Assembly: GCF_010994035.1 (NCBI RefSeq)
Contig: NZ_WIXN01000011.1
Coordinates: 1-64,000, forward strand
Direction of reading: 5' to 3'
Length of the DNA: 64,000 bases
From: Virgibacillus aidingensis
Lineage (GTDB): Bacteria; Bacillota; Bacilli; Bacillales; Amphibacillaceae
Below are positions 34,240 through 44,290 of the stretch, piece after piece (within the stretch, counting starts at the first letter, position 1; each line of letters begins with the position of its first letter). The notes beneath the pieces were generated by a model. It saw nothing but the letters and a program-made list of their open reading frames with translations. It searched no databases and was not told where the DNA came from. The position numbers and the translations under genes are program-made.

Positions 34240-35934
34240 ATGGCGTACATTATTGGAGTTATTTTACTTATTATTGCATTGATTATCACTGGATTAATTT
34301 TAAGGAAACGTGTGTATGATGTGGTGGACCGGTATGAAGCCTGGAAAATGGATATATTGGGAAGGAACATTGCAGGAGAGCTTTCCCGGATTAAAGAGCT
34401 GAATTTATCCGGAGAAACACAGGCTAAGTTTGAATCCTGGAAAGAACGCTGGGATCAGATTGTGACTAAAGAACTGCCTGACATTGAAGAGCACTTATTC
34501 GATGCAGAGGAAGCAGCGGACCGCTACAGATTTTCTAAAGCGAAAAAAACGTTAAATGAAACGGAAAAAGTGCTTGTATCCATTGAAGCAGATATTGAAA
34601 AAATATTGAAGGAAGTAGACGACCTGATGGAATCGGAAGAATCAGGAAGAAAAGAAGCAGAGGAAATAAACCCAGCAATCAAATCATTGCGAAAAAATCT
34701 TTCTCAGCAGCGTTATCAATACGGCAAGGCAGAAAGTTATTTTGACGAAAGAATTGACCTCCTGGAAGAGAAGCTCCTTGGGTATAATGATGAAATCAAA
34801 TCAGGAAACTATTACCAGGCAAAACGGTTGATTGATGAACTGAGAGTAAATTTAACCGAGCTGGAAGAGCGAATGGAAGAATTTCCGGAGATCTACAAAA
34901 AATGCAAGCATGAGCTGCCTTCACAGCTGCATGATTTATTTGCAGGTTTAAAAGAGATGAAAGAAGATGGCTATCGTGTAGATCATCTGGCTTTTGAAAA
35001 AGAAATACGTACATATCAGGAAGGGCTTTCGGACAGTCTCGAGAAATTGGATAAAGGAGATGCCTCGCAGGCGAAGGAAATCATGCCTGAAATAGAAGAA
35101 AGGATTCAGGAAATGTATGGCCTCCTGGAGAAAGAGGCGCTGGCCAAAAATTATCTGGAAAACCAAATTCCGGGCTATAAAAAATCCATTCACAAAATAG
35201 ATCAATCTTTTGACGATACAAGAGCGGAAGTTGAGGAACTGCAGAAAGCATACTATATCGAGGACAGTGATATGGAGCGATTTATTTCCCTTGATAAAGC
35301 GATTGCCAAGCTGAAAGCTGAATTGGAAGAGCTTGAAAATGATATGGGAGATAATGGTGTTTCTCATTCGGAGCTCCGGGAAAAAATTGAGCAAGGATTT
35401 TCTCAGGTGAAAGAATTGGAGCGTGCGCATGAAGGGTTTAAATTACGGATTCAAAATCTCAGAAAAGATGAGTTGGAAGCAAAAGCTAAATTAACGGAAA
35501 TCCGCAATGAGCTTTATCATACACAGCGGAAATTAAAAAAAAGCAATGTGCCGGGAGTACCTAATTTTATTTGGGATTCATTGGAGAATGCGTCCTTTAA
35601 GAATGAGATGGTGCTTACTGCACTGGAAAAGCAGCCATTAGATATGAATGAGGTACAGCAGGCGCTGGGTGAAGCGGAAAATGCAGTGAAACATATGGTG
35701 GAACAGACAGATGTAATGCTTGATCAGGCGTATTTAACAGAACAGGTGATTCAGTATGCAAACCGGTACCGCAGCCAATATCCCCTGCTGGCTTCCAAAT
35801 TAACTGAAGCCGAGCGTTTATTTCGCTCCTATGAATATGAATTATCACTGGAGCATGCGGCAAAAGCAGTGGAGGAAATTGAACCGGGTGCGTTAAAGCG
35901 CATAGAGGAATATCAAAAAGCTGCAATGAATTAA
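34240..35934 (+). CDS. ezrA: Septation ring formation regulator EzrA
   Basis: 564 residues. One N-terminal membrane helix (AYIIGVILLIIALIITGLIL), then a long series of alpha-helical coiled-coil repeats (EzrA spectrin-like fold) to the C-terminus. EzrA is a membrane-anchored division protein that interacts with FtsZ and limits Z-ring formation to mid-cell. The C-terminal patch QANRYRS-type sequence (YANRYRSQYPLLASKL) at about 505-525 corresponds to the conserved QNR region. ATG 34240 after GGGGGAG fits the B. subtilis N-terminus. Confidence 0.95.
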   Translation: MAYIIGVILLIIALIITGLILRKRVYDVVDRYEAWKMDILGRNIAGELSRIKELNLSGETQAKFESWKERWDQIVTKELPDIEEHLFDAEEAADRYRFSKAKKTLNETEKVLVSIEADIEKILKEVDDLMESEESGRKEAEEINPAIKSLRKNLSQQRYQYGKAESYFDERIDLLEEKLLGYNDEIKSGNYYQAKRLIDELRVNLTELEERMEEFPEIYKKCKHELPSQLHDLFAGLKEMKEDGYRVDHLAFEKEIRTYQEGLSDSLEKLDKGDASQAKEIMPEIEERIQEMYGLLEKEALAKNYLENQIPGYKKSIHKIDQSFDDTRAEVEELQKAYYIEDSDMERFISLDKAIAKLKAELEELENDMGDNGVSHSELREKIEQGFSQVKELERAHEGFKLRIQNLRKDELEAKAKLTEIRNELYHTQRKLKKSNVPGVPNFIWDSLENASFKNEMVLTALEKQPLDMNEVQQALGEAENAVKHMVEQTDVMLDQAYLTEQVIQYANRYRSQYPLLASKLTEAERLFRSYEYELSLEHAAKAVEEIEPGALKRIEEYQKAAMN

Positions 35935-35950
35935 AATGGCAAAAAATAAT

Positions 35951-36008
35951 GAGGCTGTCTTTTGAAGCCCGACCCAACCAAAGGGGGACGGCTCTTTGAG
36001 ACAGCCTC
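35951..36008 (+). terminator. Terminator after ezrA
   Basis: GAGGCTGTCT (35951-35960) is perfectly complementary to AGACAGCCTC (35999-36008), followed by TTTTC. The loop contains a smaller hairpin. Confidence 0.75.
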
Positions 36009-36345
36009 TTTTCATGCTATAATGTGTGAATGCAAGCAGAAATATGTTTTTCACGTTAAGAAAAAATCGTGGCGGCCAAAAGTATGCCGCCGCCATTTAT
36101 CATAAAACAGCTTATACGTAGGTGTATCGTCTTCATTACGATAGTATATTTTGTAATTTTTTCTGCAATGTTTATGCTGGGACAAGGAACGCTTTACCAC
36201 AGCCCAAAATAATTGAATTAATGAGCGCTAAAATTTTTAAGTCTTAAGTATCGAAAGGATACAAAAAATAACGCATTTACTAAGAGATGATCAAATACGG
36301 GTTTTTATTAACACCAATGAAGCAACATTTTAAGGAGAACTAAAT
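36009..36345. other. Intergenic region before cysteine desulfurase with dispersed repeat
   Basis: About 340 bp without a gene. A segment at 36,232-36,312 (TTAAGTCTTAAGTATCG ... ACTAAGAGATGATCAAATACG) resembles one at 61,946-62,012, suggesting a dispersed non-coding repeat or two copies of a decayed gene end. Confidence 0.4.
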
Positions 36346-37485
36346 ATGATTTATTTAGACAATAGTGCAACTACAAAAACGGATCCTGATGTTTTAAGGA
36401 GCTTTCAACAAGTATCCACTACTTTTTTTGCCAATCCGTCGTCTATTCATTCCTTGGGCGGACAGGTAGAAAAGCTGTATACGAAAGCAAGACAGCAGGC
36501 TGCAGAATTGCTTGGAGTAAATCAAAATGAAATTATTTTTACTGCCGGCGGTACAGAAGGAAACAATATGGCCATAAAAGGTGCTGCACTTGAACACCAA
36601 AATAGGGGGAGGCATATTATTACGACCGAGATAGAACACCCATCGGTCTATGAGGCCTGTAAGGGGCTGGAGAAGCTCGGCTTTGATATTACCTATTTAC
36701 CAGTAAACGAACAGGGTAAAATCTCAGTTGATGAGCTGAAAAGCGCAATCGGGAAGGACACTATTCTGATCTCGGTCATACACGTTAATAACGAAATGGG
36801 AGCGATCCAGCCAATTAAAGAAATTGGCGATATTGCTGCAAAACATCCAAAGCTTCTTTTCCATGTGGATGATGTGCAGGGCCTTGGAAAAGTGCCGCTT
36901 GACCTGCGCCGCAACGGGGTTGATTTATGTACGTATTCCGGCCATAAAATTCATGGACTGAAAGGAACAGGAATCCTGTATGTAAACAAACGGACAAAGA
37001 TATTCCCTTTATTTCATGGAGGTAACCAGGAGCGGGCACTTCGCTCGGGTACCGAAAATGTAGCCGGAGCCGTGGCGATGGTAAAGGCTCTTCGGCTGGT
37101 AAAGGAAAAAGAGAAAGCGGAAATTGACAGGCTATACAGTAATAGAAACTATTTACAAAAAGCATTAAAAAATATGGATGGTGTCATCGTTAATACACCT
37201 GAAGATGCGGCACCGCATATCATCAATTTTTCTGTTCCGGGGACAAAGCCTGAAGTCATAATCCACATGCTCGGTGAGAAGGATATATTCATATCAACCA
37301 AATCCGCCTGTTCCTCCAAAGAGAAAGATGAAAGTAGAATTCTGACTGCCTGCGGATTTAATAAAGATATTGCGATATCGGCACTCCGGGTCAGTCTGTC
37401 GTATGAAACAACAAAAGAAGAAATCAATGAATTTTTACAAGCTTTACAGAATGCAATTATTCAATTCAAACAGGTAATGGAGTAG
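36346..37485 (+). CDS. nifZ: Cysteine desulfurase for tRNA thiolation (NifZ-like)
   Basis: 379 residues, class V PLP-dependent fold. Motifs: YLDNSATTKTDP, AGGTEGNN, IEHPSV, Schiff-base Lys201 in YSGHKIHG, and catalytic Cys322 in KSACSSKEK on the mobile loop. It takes sulfur from cysteine to form a protein persulfide. Located 6 bp before thiI, as in B. subtilis nifZ-thiI, where it specifically feeds ThiI to make 4-thiouridine at tRNA position 8; it is shorter than housekeeping SufS/IscS. ATG 36346 follows AAGGAG. Confidence 0.92.
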   Translation: MIYLDNSATTKTDPDVLRSFQQVSTTFFANPSSIHSLGGQVEKLYTKARQQAAELLGVNQNEIIFTAGGTEGNNMAIKGAALEHQNRGRHIITTEIEHPSVYEACKGLEKLGFDITYLPVNEQGKISVDELKSAIGKDTILISVIHVNNEMGAIQPIKEIGDIAAKHPKLLFHVDDVQGLGKVPLDLRRNGVDLCTYSGHKIHGLKGTGILYVNKRTKIFPLFHGGNQERALRSGTENVAGAVAMVKALRLVKEKEKAEIDRLYSNRNYLQKALKNMDGVIVNTPEDAAPHIINFSVPGTKPEVIIHMLGEKDIFISTKSACSSKEKDESRILTACGFNKDIAISALRVSLSYETTKEEINEFLQALQNAIIQFKQVME

Positions 37486-37491
37486 ATTATT

Positions 37492-38694
37492 ATGCAATAT
37501 GATCATATTTTAATTCGTTACGGCGAAATGGCCCTAAAGGGCAAGAATATAAAGAAGTTTATTTTACAGCTGCAGCAGAATATCCAGCAAAAATTAAAGG
37601 AATTCACCAATGTGAAGGTAAAAAGAACACAAGGGAGAATGTTTGTTATATTAAATGGGCATGATCCTGATCCGATCATAGAAAAATGCAGGCATATTTT
37701 TGGCATTCAGAGCCTAAGTCTTGCAATCAAAGTCGAAAATGATGCGGAAAAAATAAAAGAAGCAGCATTATACGCTTTGAAAGAAAGCAGTCATGTGCGT
37801 AAATTCAAAGTTACGGTGAAACGGATCAATAAAGACTTTCCTGTCCGCTCCCAGGAAATGAATCAGGTGCTTGGGAGACATTTACTAATTAATACAGATG
37901 ATTTCACGGTTGATGTCCATCAACCTGATATGGAGATTAAAGTGGAAATAAGGCAGGAAGCAACTTATATAACTTCCGCCGTGATCCCGGGGTTTGGCGG
38001 ATTGCCTGTAGGCACCTCTGGAAAATCTTTACTGCTGCTTTCCGGCGGGATTGACAGTCCTGTTGCAGGATTTCTGGCCATGAAGCGCGGTGTTCAGCTG
38101 GAAGCTATCCATTTTCATTCCCCTCCATTCACAAGTGAGCGGGCCAAACAAAAAGTACTTGATTTGTCAAAACAGCTGACAGCATTCGGAGGCTCTATAA
38201 AAGTTCATATCGTCCCATTTACGAAGCTGCAGCAGGAAATTTTCCGGGAAATACCTGACGGCTATGCTATGACAGTCATGCGCCGAATGATGCTGCGGAT
38301 CAGTGAAATACTGTGTGAAAAAGAAGGTATTTTGTCAATGACTACCGGAGAAAATCTCGGCCAGGTGGCCAGCCAGACAATGGAAAGTATGAATGTCATT
38401 AATGCTGTGACAAATTATCCGATTCTCCGGCCGCTTATTGCGATGGACAAATCGGAAATTATAGATATTTCCAAACAAATTGGCACATATGAGACATCTA
38501 TATTGCCTTACGAGGATTGCTGTACGATTTTTGTGCCGAAATCGCCAAAAACGAAGCCGAAACGGGATAAAGCAGCATACTTTGAATCAAAAAAAGATTT
38601 CAGCGGTCTGATTAATGAAGCGGTAGACGGCATAGAAACAATTAAGGTTTCCCCGGTCAAAAAATATGATGAAGCGTTTGATGATCTGCTGTAA
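37492..38694 (+). CDS. thiI: tRNA 4-thiouridine synthase ThiI
   Basis: 400 residues. N-terminal ferredoxin-like and THUMP domain (1-165, LIRYGEMALKGKN), then a PP-loop ATPase with SGGIDSPVAG at about 184-193, followed by TTGENLGQVASQT. There is no C-terminal rhodanese domain, as in B. subtilis, so sulfur must be delivered by the neighbouring NifZ-type desulfurase. It adenylates U8 of tRNA and replaces the oxygen by sulfur. The start is 6 bp after the nifZ stop. Confidence 0.95.
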   Translation: MQYDHILIRYGEMALKGKNIKKFILQLQQNIQQKLKEFTNVKVKRTQGRMFVILNGHDPDPIIEKCRHIFGIQSLSLAIKVENDAEKIKEAALYALKESSHVRKFKVTVKRINKDFPVRSQEMNQVLGRHLLINTDDFTVDVHQPDMEIKVEIRQEATYITSAVIPGFGGLPVGTSGKSLLLLSGGIDSPVAGFLAMKRGVQLEAIHFHSPPFTSERAKQKVLDLSKQLTAFGGSIKVHIVPFTKLQQEIFREIPDGYAMTVMRRMMLRISEILCEKEGILSMTTGENLGQVASQTMESMNVINAVTNYPILRPLIAMDKSEIIDISKQIGTYETSILPYEDCCTIFVPKSPKTKPKRDKAAYFESKKDFSGLINEAVDGIETIKVSPVKKYDEAFDDLL

Positions 38695-38782
38695 AAGTGT
38701 AATGTAAAACTGGCTGTGTTGCGGAAATACGCTGCGTAAATTGGAAAAGCTTGTATTAACAACACTTTCCAATCAGATTTCG

Positions 38783-38811
38783 TGCATGTTTTTTTCTCTG
38801 ACTACACAATC
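38783..38811 (+). promoter_or_regulatory. Possible sigma-G-type promoter of the spore protein gene
   Basis: TGCATG (38783-38788) and CACAATC (38805-38811) with 16-bp spacing resemble sigma-G promoters (TGCATAA / CATACTA); agreement in the -10 box is only partial. Confidence 0.35.
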
Positions 38812-38837
38812 TAGGTGTACAAGGGAGGTGAACTAAC

Positions 38838-39041
38838 ATGGCAAATAATAATAATTCAAACCAATTAGTAGTCCCTGGTGTTCAGCAAGCTCTTGACCAA
38901 ATGAAAACTGAAATTGCTCAGGAATTTGGTGTTCAATTAGGAGCTGACTCTACTTCTCGTGCTAACGGTTCCGTAGGCGGTGAAATCACGAAACGTCTTG
39001 TTCAAATGGCTGAACAGCAATTTGGCGGAACTCAGCAGTAA
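38838..39041 (+). CDS. Alpha/beta-type small acid-soluble spore protein
   Basis: 67 residues. Contains the diagnostic segments [38 protein letters not shown] (two DNA-contact helices and the GPR cleavage region EIAQEFG). Such proteins coat spore DNA in the forespore and protect it against UV. An excellent ribosome site (GGGAGGTGA) precedes the ATG. The position next to thiI matches sspA of B. subtilis. Confidence 0.95.
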   Translation: MANNNNSNQLVVPGVQQALDQMKTEIAQEFGVQLGADSTSRANGSVGGEITKRLVQMAEQQFGGTQQ

Positions 39042-39072
39042 AATTAAATAAAATTGGCTAACCGAAAAAGGT

Positions 39073-39117
39073 GGGACGGTTCTTTGTTTCATAATGATGA
39101 AACAGTAGAACTGTCCC
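39073..39117. terminator. Bidirectional terminator between ssp and nadK
   Basis: GGGACGGTTCT (39073-39083) pairs with AGAACTGTCCC (39107-39117). T-rich tails exist on both sides (TTTGTTTTTTT on the plus strand, ACCTTTTTC on the minus strand), serving both converging genes. Confidence 0.8.
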
Positions 39118-39126
39118 TTTGTTTTT

Positions 39127-39930
39127 TTATAAAAAAGTCCGTTTTACACGGTCCCAGAAGGAGTTGTTTTTGAGTTTAACTGTTTTAATTACGTCGTCGC
39201 TAAGTGTTACTGTTATATCTTTAATATTGCGAACGGAGTAGGCCTCATTATCTAACCCAATAATAGGATAATCATTTCCGTCCTGAACCACAGACAGCTT
39301 CAATTTTCTGTTTTTGTTTAATATGAAGGAGGAACCAAGGGTCCGGTACCGGTTGTTATTGATGGAAGCTAACTCGGAAACCTGAAAACACGGTATTTTT
39401 GGATCAATTACCGCTCCTTCAACAGATTTGTTGTATCCTGTACTCCCAGTTGGTGTCGCAACAATCAGGCCGTCTCCTCTAAAGGTTTCAAAATGCTCAT
39501 CATCAATAATCACATCAATCACGATGGATTTAATAATCGATGAACGAACACTGACTTCGTTCAAAGATTTAAATTCAGAACCATCATTCACTGTGACTTT
39601 AATGACAGGAAAGCGTCGGACTTCCAATTCTTCATTTTGCATAATATGAAGCATCTCATTAAAGTTGTCCAAATTAAAATCACAATAATGGCCTGACTCA
39701 TTGGCACGGGTAATCCCGGTATAAAGCGCGTCACTGCGAAAACCTGTTTTCCTGACAGCCTGCAGAAATGTCCCGTCTCCGCCGATGCTGACGATAATAT
39801 TCGCATTTACTGCATCTTCTACAATGTGAAATTGATTATCTTCTGCTGCTTTATATAATGCTTCCATTTTATTTTTAAGTGTTTCATCATGTCTTGGATA
39901 ATAAAAATACAAATTTCTGCGTGTTTGCAT
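39127..39930 (-). CDS. nadK2: NAD kinase (second type, NadK2/PpnKB-like)
   Basis: 267 residues. Motifs SIGGDGTFLQAV (GGDG loop with catalytic Asp), SLNEVSV (NE/D motif) and GDGLIVATPTGSTGYNKS are typical of NAD kinases, which make NADP+ from NAD+ and ATP. The length, position by the spore protein gene and orientation fit B. subtilis YtdI (PpnKB). ATG 39930 follows GGAAGGAG; an ATG six codons upstream lies in front of this site. Confidence 0.9.
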   Translation of the reverse strand: MQTRRNLYFYYPRHDETLKNKMEALYKAAEDNQFHIVEDAVNANIIVSIGGDGTFLQAVRKTGFRSDALYTGITRANESGHYCDFNLDNFNEMLHIMQNEELEVRRFPVIKVTVNDGSEFKSLNEVSVRSSIIKSIVIDVIIDDEHFETFRGDGLIVATPTGSTGYNKSVEGAVIDPKIPCFQVSELASINNNRYRTLGSSFILNKNRKLKLSVVQDGNDYPIIGLDNEAYSVRNIKDITVTLSDDVIKTVKLKNNSFWDRVKRTFL

Positions 39931-40107
39931 TGCGTTTACTCCTTCCAATTAAAAATTGCTATACTAATTATTTTATCACTATCTTCAATTATCGCCTAAT
40001 GAATTCATAATTATAAGAGTAAAAACCGGCATTTTGTCACAAAATAAACAGTGCGGAGTCTGCCCTTTAATTCTGTTGATTCCGGCAGAAAGGAGTTGAT
40101 CATAAAA

Positions 40108-40686
40108 ATGGTATGGTTTCTCTCGGGAACGGCAGGATTGCTTATTTTGCTGCTTTTTTCACGTATCTATATTTCCATTTCCCTGTTGTATACCGGTCAA
40201 ACAAAAAGTGTTGCTGTAAAGATTACTTTATTTCGATTTCGTTTGTTTAAAAAAACTTATCCTATTATACCGGAGAATATTAACTTTCCAGCCTCTGGTT
40301 TTGAGTTTGAAAGTTTTTCATCCAGATTGGAATCCCTGCTTGAGACGGCAAAACTAATGCAGCAGATGCTTGTGCTTATATTGAAAAAACTGAAGTTGCA
40401 CCGGTTTTGCTGGGTGACAGAAGGCGGAACAGGTCATGCTGCATCGACCGGAGCAGCAGCAGGAGGACTCTGGTCCATGAAAGGTATGGCAGCGGGACTT
40501 CTCGGAAATTTCACCCATCTTAAATGCAAGCCAGACATCAGGATCATCCCTGATTATCAAAAAATGTACTTTCATTGTAAATTCGACTGTATGGTATCAA
40601 TTCAAATAGCACAAGCTATACATATCATATGTAAAATCATCCGTTTGTTCTTTTCCATGAAATCGGAAAAAACAGCATCTGCATAA
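40108..40686 (+). CDS. ytfI: DUF2953 protein, YtfI-like
   Basis: 192 residues. N-terminal membrane helix (VWFLSGTAGLLILLLFSRIY) followed by KSVAVKITLFRFRLFKKTYP, a central low-complexity part and a C-terminal DIRIIPDYQKMYFHCKFDCMVSIQ segment, as in the DUF2953 family. In B. subtilis ytfI precedes ytfJ and the pair is expressed in the forespore. ATG 40108 is chosen after AAAGGAG with a somewhat long gap. Precise role not known. Confidence 0.8.
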   Translation: MVWFLSGTAGLLILLLFSRIYISISLLYTGQTKSVAVKITLFRFRLFKKTYPIIPENINFPASGFEFESFSSRLESLLETAKLMQQMLVLILKKLKLHRFCWVTEGGTGHAASTGAAAGGLWSMKGMAAGLLGNFTHLKCKPDIRIIPDYQKMYFHCKFDCMVSIQIAQAIHIICKIIRLFFSMKSEKTASA

Positions 40687-40716
40687 TTTTAATTAACTAT
40701 TCGGGAGGTAGCATCC

Positions 40717-41163
40717 ATGCAAGAACATCCTATTCAAGGACTTATGACAACAACGATGGAAAACCTGAAAGATATTGTGGAAGTAAATACCATTATTGGA
40801 GATCCGGTTGAGTCCCCTGACGGCAGTGTCATTATTCCGGTTTCCAAGCTGGGATTTGGTTTTGCAGCCGGAGGCAGTGAATTTAAATCGGGCAGCCAGG
40901 GAAGTTCGGAAGACGAAGAACTTCCGTTTGGAGGGGGGAGCGGAGGCGGAGTTTCCATCACTCCTATTGCCTTTTTAATAGTAAGTGAAAAGGGAATTAA
41001 GATGGTGCATTTGGATCAGCAGACACATATTTACGAGAAGATGCTTGATTACGCTCCACAGGTTGTAGAAAAAATACAGCAAATGCTGAAGGAATCTTCT
41101 TCAAAAAAAGAAGTTAAACGGAAGCCGGAAAAAAAGGAAACTCCGACGCAGTATGATATTTAA
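40717..41163 (+). CDS. ytfJ: Sporulation protein YtfJ (GerW family)
   Basis: 148 residues. Typical GerW features: N-terminal HPIQGLMTTTMENLKDIVEVNTIIGDPV, VIIPVSKLGFGFAAGG and a glycine-rich loop (LPFGGGSGGGVSITPIAFLIV), then a charged lysine-rich tail. GerW-family proteins are made in the forespore and are needed in some Bacillus species for normal germination. Lies 30 bp after ytfI behind GGGAGG, so the two form an operon. Confidence 0.9.
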   Translation: MQEHPIQGLMTTTMENLKDIVEVNTIIGDPVESPDGSVIIPVSKLGFGFAAGGSEFKSGSQGSSEDEELPFGGGSGGGVSITPIAFLIVSEKGIKMVHLDQQTHIYEKMLDYAPQVVEKIQQMLKESSSKKEVKRKPEKKETPTQYDI

Positions 41164-41333
41164 CTCAGTCACTGTGACCCTTATCCAAGTATACACTTGC
41201 CAAGAGGGTCCACCGGATAAATTTTTGCCGGGAGAAAACGGGTTATAACCATAAACCAAAATCCATTTGGGTGGACATGTACTGTAATAAAATCCATAAT
41301 GAATAGAGATATTATTTTTGGGAGGGATATTTA

Positions 41334-41834
41334 GTGGCGAACATTACATTTCAAGGTAACCCGGTCACATTGCTCGGCAAGGATATCAATGTTGGTGATC
41401 AGGCTCCGGACTTTACTGCACTGTCAAATGATCTCGAGGAAGTTTCTTTAAGTGATTATAAAGGGAAGGTTAAGTTGATCAGTGTGGTGCCATCGGTGGA
41501 TACTGGTGTTTGTTCCCTGCAGACACAGCGCTTTAATAATGAAGCAGGGAAAATTGGAAATGTCCAGGTAATAACAGTAAGCATGGATTTGCCATTTGCC
41601 CAAAAAAGATGGGTAGAAGAAAATAAAGTGGATAAACTGGATATACTGTCTGACCACCGAGATGCTGATTTTGGCGAAAAGTATGGCGTCCTGATTAAAG
41701 AATTGCGTTTATTGGCAAGGTCCATTTTTGTAGTGGATTCAAACGATAAGCTAACGTACAAGGAAGTTGTCAGCGAAGTTGGTAATCATCCTGATTATGA
41801 TAAAGCATTGGAAGCAGCCGGTCAGGCAGAATAA
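41334..41834 (+). CDS. tpx: Thiol peroxidase Tpx, single-cysteine variant
   Basis: 166 residues, the full Tpx length. The peroxidatic Cys60 is in the expected SVVPSVDTGVCSLQTQRF motif. The position of the usual resolving cysteine (RWC at residue 94 in the family) is Val94 (AQKRWVEENK), and no other cysteine exists in the protein. Tpx normally works as a two-cysteine peroxidase recycled by thioredoxin; this one must be resolved by an external thiol, for instance bacillithiol or another protein. GTG 41334 follows GGGAGG. Confidence 0.92.
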   Translation: MANITFQGNPVTLLGKDINVGDQAPDFTALSNDLEEVSLSDYKGKVKLISVVPSVDTGVCSLQTQRFNNEAGKIGNVQVITVSMDLPFAQKRWVEENKVDKLDILSDHRDADFGEKYGVLIKELRLLARSIFVVDSNDKLTYKEVVSEVGNHPDYDKALEAAGQAE

Positions 41835-41861
41835 AAATTTAATTAGTATTTCTATTGAAAA

Positions 41862-41893
41862 CTCTCTCCCAACTAGCCTGGGAGGGGGTTTTC
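41862..41893 (+). terminator. Terminator after tpx
   Basis: CTCTCTCCCA ... TGGGAGGGGG stem with loop ACTAGCC, followed by TTTTCCTGTTTTT. Confidence 0.75.
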
Positions 41894-42026
41894 CTGTTTT
41901 TAGGGATGAAAAGTTCAGAAAATCTGCACAAAAGAAGTAAATTCTCCTCACGTGCCTTGCTTTATTTTGTAAGTTTCCGCGGGCTTTTGGTACAATAAAC
42001 ATGCTGAATGGATCGGAGGATGTATA

Positions 42027-43022
42027 ATGGAAAAATCAAATGTGGAAACTTTATATGAGTGGCTGGATAATACGACAGCATCAATCGAAAATTATGTGAA
42101 AGCGCCGTATTTGGATTGTTTAACATACACATTGGAGATATTATTTTACAGGGAGGTACCGGAAGACTGGGATGACATCATTACCCACAAACTGAACACT
42201 GCTTTAAAGCAGATAGAACATGATGTATTGGATAAGGCGGATATTAGAAAAGCAGTTCAGCTTGCAATTTTAAAAGGGATGAAGGGGTCCACCCAGCAGC
42301 AGCATTTAATGACGCCGGAAACAGTCGCTTTGATCGTAGGTTATCTTGCAGAAAAGCTGACAGCCGAAAAAAAAGCATTGCGGATTTTTGATCCGGCAGG
42401 AGGAACAGGCAATCTCATTACAACTGTACTTGATCAATTGCCGCAGTCTGTAGAGGCATTTGCCAGTGAAGTGGATCCTACATTAATACAATTAGCTGTT
42501 TTAAATGCAAACTTACAAGAAAGGCAAATTGAATTTTTCCATCAGGACAGCCTGCAGCCATTTTTAATGGACCCGGTTGATCTCGTAATTGCAGACTTGC
42601 CTGTCGGCTATTATCCGGATAATGTCAGGGCCAGTAACTTTGAATTGAAAGCTGATGAAGGACATTCTTATGCCCACCATTTATTTATTGAACAAAGTAT
42701 AAATTATACAAAGGAAGCGGGATATTTAATATTTGTTATTCCGGAATTCCTGTTTGACAGTGATCAATCCGACAAATTACACCGTTATCTTCGCGAACAT
42801 GCCCACATTATTGGTGTTCTGAGACTGCCTGAGACAGCATTTACCACAAAGAAGAATATAAAAAGCATTTTGATCCTGCAGAAGAAAGGGAATAATACAA
42901 TTGCACCTAAACAGCCTTTACTTGCACAGGTTCCTTCATTTAAAAATACGGATGCGATCAGCAATAGTTTAGGAAAGATCAATGAGTGGTTTCAGCGCTA
43001 TAAGGAGGAGAAGACTGAGTGA
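42027..43022 (+). CDS. ytxK: YtxK-like class I SAM-dependent methyltransferase
   Basis: 331 residues. An N-terminal helical region (1-90) precedes an HsdM-like methyltransferase core: motif [13 protein letters not shown], acidic EVDP, and motif IV degenerate ADLPVGYYP in place of the NPPY of DNA adenine methylases. The substrate is unknown; the altered motif IV argues against typical DNA methylation. Conserved next to ackA in Bacillaceae; the stop codon overlaps the ackA start (GTGA). Confidence 0.88.
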   Translation: MEKSNVETLYEWLDNTTASIENYVKAPYLDCLTYTLEILFYREVPEDWDDIITHKLNTALKQIEHDVLDKADIRKAVQLAILKGMKGSTQQQHLMTPETVALIVGYLAEKLTAEKKALRIFDPAGGTGNLITTVLDQLPQSVEAFASEVDPTLIQLAVLNANLQERQIEFFHQDSLQPFLMDPVDLVIADLPVGYYPDNVRASNFELKADEGHSYAHHLFIEQSINYTKEAGYLIFVIPEFLFDSDQSDKLHRYLREHAHIIGVLRLPETAFTTKKNIKSILILQKKGNNTIAPKQPLLAQVPSFKNTDAISNSLGKINEWFQRYKEEKTE

Positions 43023-44215
43023 ATAAAATAATGGCAATCAACGCAGGAAGTTCGTCATTGAAGTTCCAATTAATCCTCATGCCGGAAGAAAAAGTAATAG
43101 CAAAAGGACTGGTTGAACGAATTGGCCTGAATGAGTCTGTTTTTACTTTGGAAGTAAATAATGAGAAGGATAAACAAGTGGGCGATATTCCGAATCATGA
43201 AATAGCAGTAAAAAAACTGTTGGAAGGCTTAAAAAGTTCCGGTGTCATTGAATCCCTTTACGAAATAGAGGCAGTTGGCCACAGGGTTGTTCATGGCGGA
43301 GAAAAATTCAGTGATTCAATAAAAATTACGGAAGAGGTAATGGAAACAATTGAAGAAGTCTCTGAACTGGCTCCATTGCATAACCCTGCAAACTTAACCG
43401 GAATCCGCGCCTTTCGCGACATGCTGCCCGATGTGCCGATGGTGGCCGTATTTGATACTGCATTTCACCAAACGATGCCTCCATCTTCCTATCTGTACAG
43501 TTTGCCATATTCCTACTATAAAGATTACGGCATAAGAAAATACGGATTCCACGGAACAAGCCACAAATACGTATCCCAGCGTGCCAGTGAATTATTGGGT
43601 TTGCCTTATAATAAACTTCGGCTCATTACCTGCCATCTCGGAAATGGCGCCAGCATAGCAGCTATTCAAGGAGGAAGATCTTTAGATACATCTATGGGTT
43701 TTACTCCGCTGGCAGGTGTTACAATGGGGACCAGATCCGGGAATATTGACCCTGCGCTTATTCCGTACATTATGGATAAAACGGGAAAAACAGCCGAAGA
43801 AGTGATGAATGTTTTGAACAAGGAAAGCGGTATGCTAGCCTTATCCGGTTATTCCAGTGACCTTCGTGATATAGAAGAACAAGCTGATTCAAATGAAAGG
43901 GCGAAGCTTGCGCTGGATGTATTTGCAGGCAGAATCCATAAATATATTGGTTCCTATGCGGCAAAAATGTCCGGTGTAGATGCTATTATTTTCACCGCAG
44001 GAGTCGGAGAAAACAGTGATGTTATTCGTTCTAAAGTATTAAATGGACTTGAGTTTATGGGAGTTTATTGGGACCCTGAATTAAATAAAGTGAGGGGAAA
44101 GGAACAGTTTATTAACTATCCGCATTCTCCCGTAAAAGTAATTGTTATTCCTACCAATGAGGAAGTTATGATTGCCAGAGATACGGTAAGGCTGGCAGAA
44201 GGGCAAAAAAAATAA
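43019..44215 (+). CDS. ackA: Acetate kinase
   Basis: 398 residues. Motifs: [11 protein letters not shown] (ATP/phosphate site), [63 protein letters not shown], and GVGENS. It converts acetyl phosphate and ADP to acetate and ATP at the end of overflow metabolism. Start GTG 43019 overlaps ytxK, so the genes are coupled. Confidence 0.97.
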   Translation: MNKIMAINAGSSSLKFQLILMPEEKVIAKGLVERIGLNESVFTLEVNNEKDKQVGDIPNHEIAVKKLLEGLKSSGVIESLYEIEAVGHRVVHGGEKFSDSIKITEEVMETIEEVSELAPLHNPANLTGIRAFRDMLPDVPMVAVFDTAFHQTMPPSSYLYSLPYSYYKDYGIRKYGFHGTSHKYVSQRASELLGLPYNKLRLITCHLGNGASIAAIQGGRSLDTSMGFTPLAGVTMGTRSGNIDPALIPYIMDKTGKTAEEVMNVLNKESGMLALSGYSSDLRDIEEQADSNERAKLALDVFAGRIHKYIGSYAAKMSGVDAIIFTAGVGENSDVIRSKVLNGLEFMGVYWDPELNKVRGKEQFINYPHSPVKVIVIPTNEEVMIARDTVRLAEGQKK

Positions 44216-44290
44216 AGGGAGTATTGGCCAAGAATCGGATAAGTTTCCAATTCCTGGCCAATTGTATTTTATAAAGAAGGGGGAAGAAAC

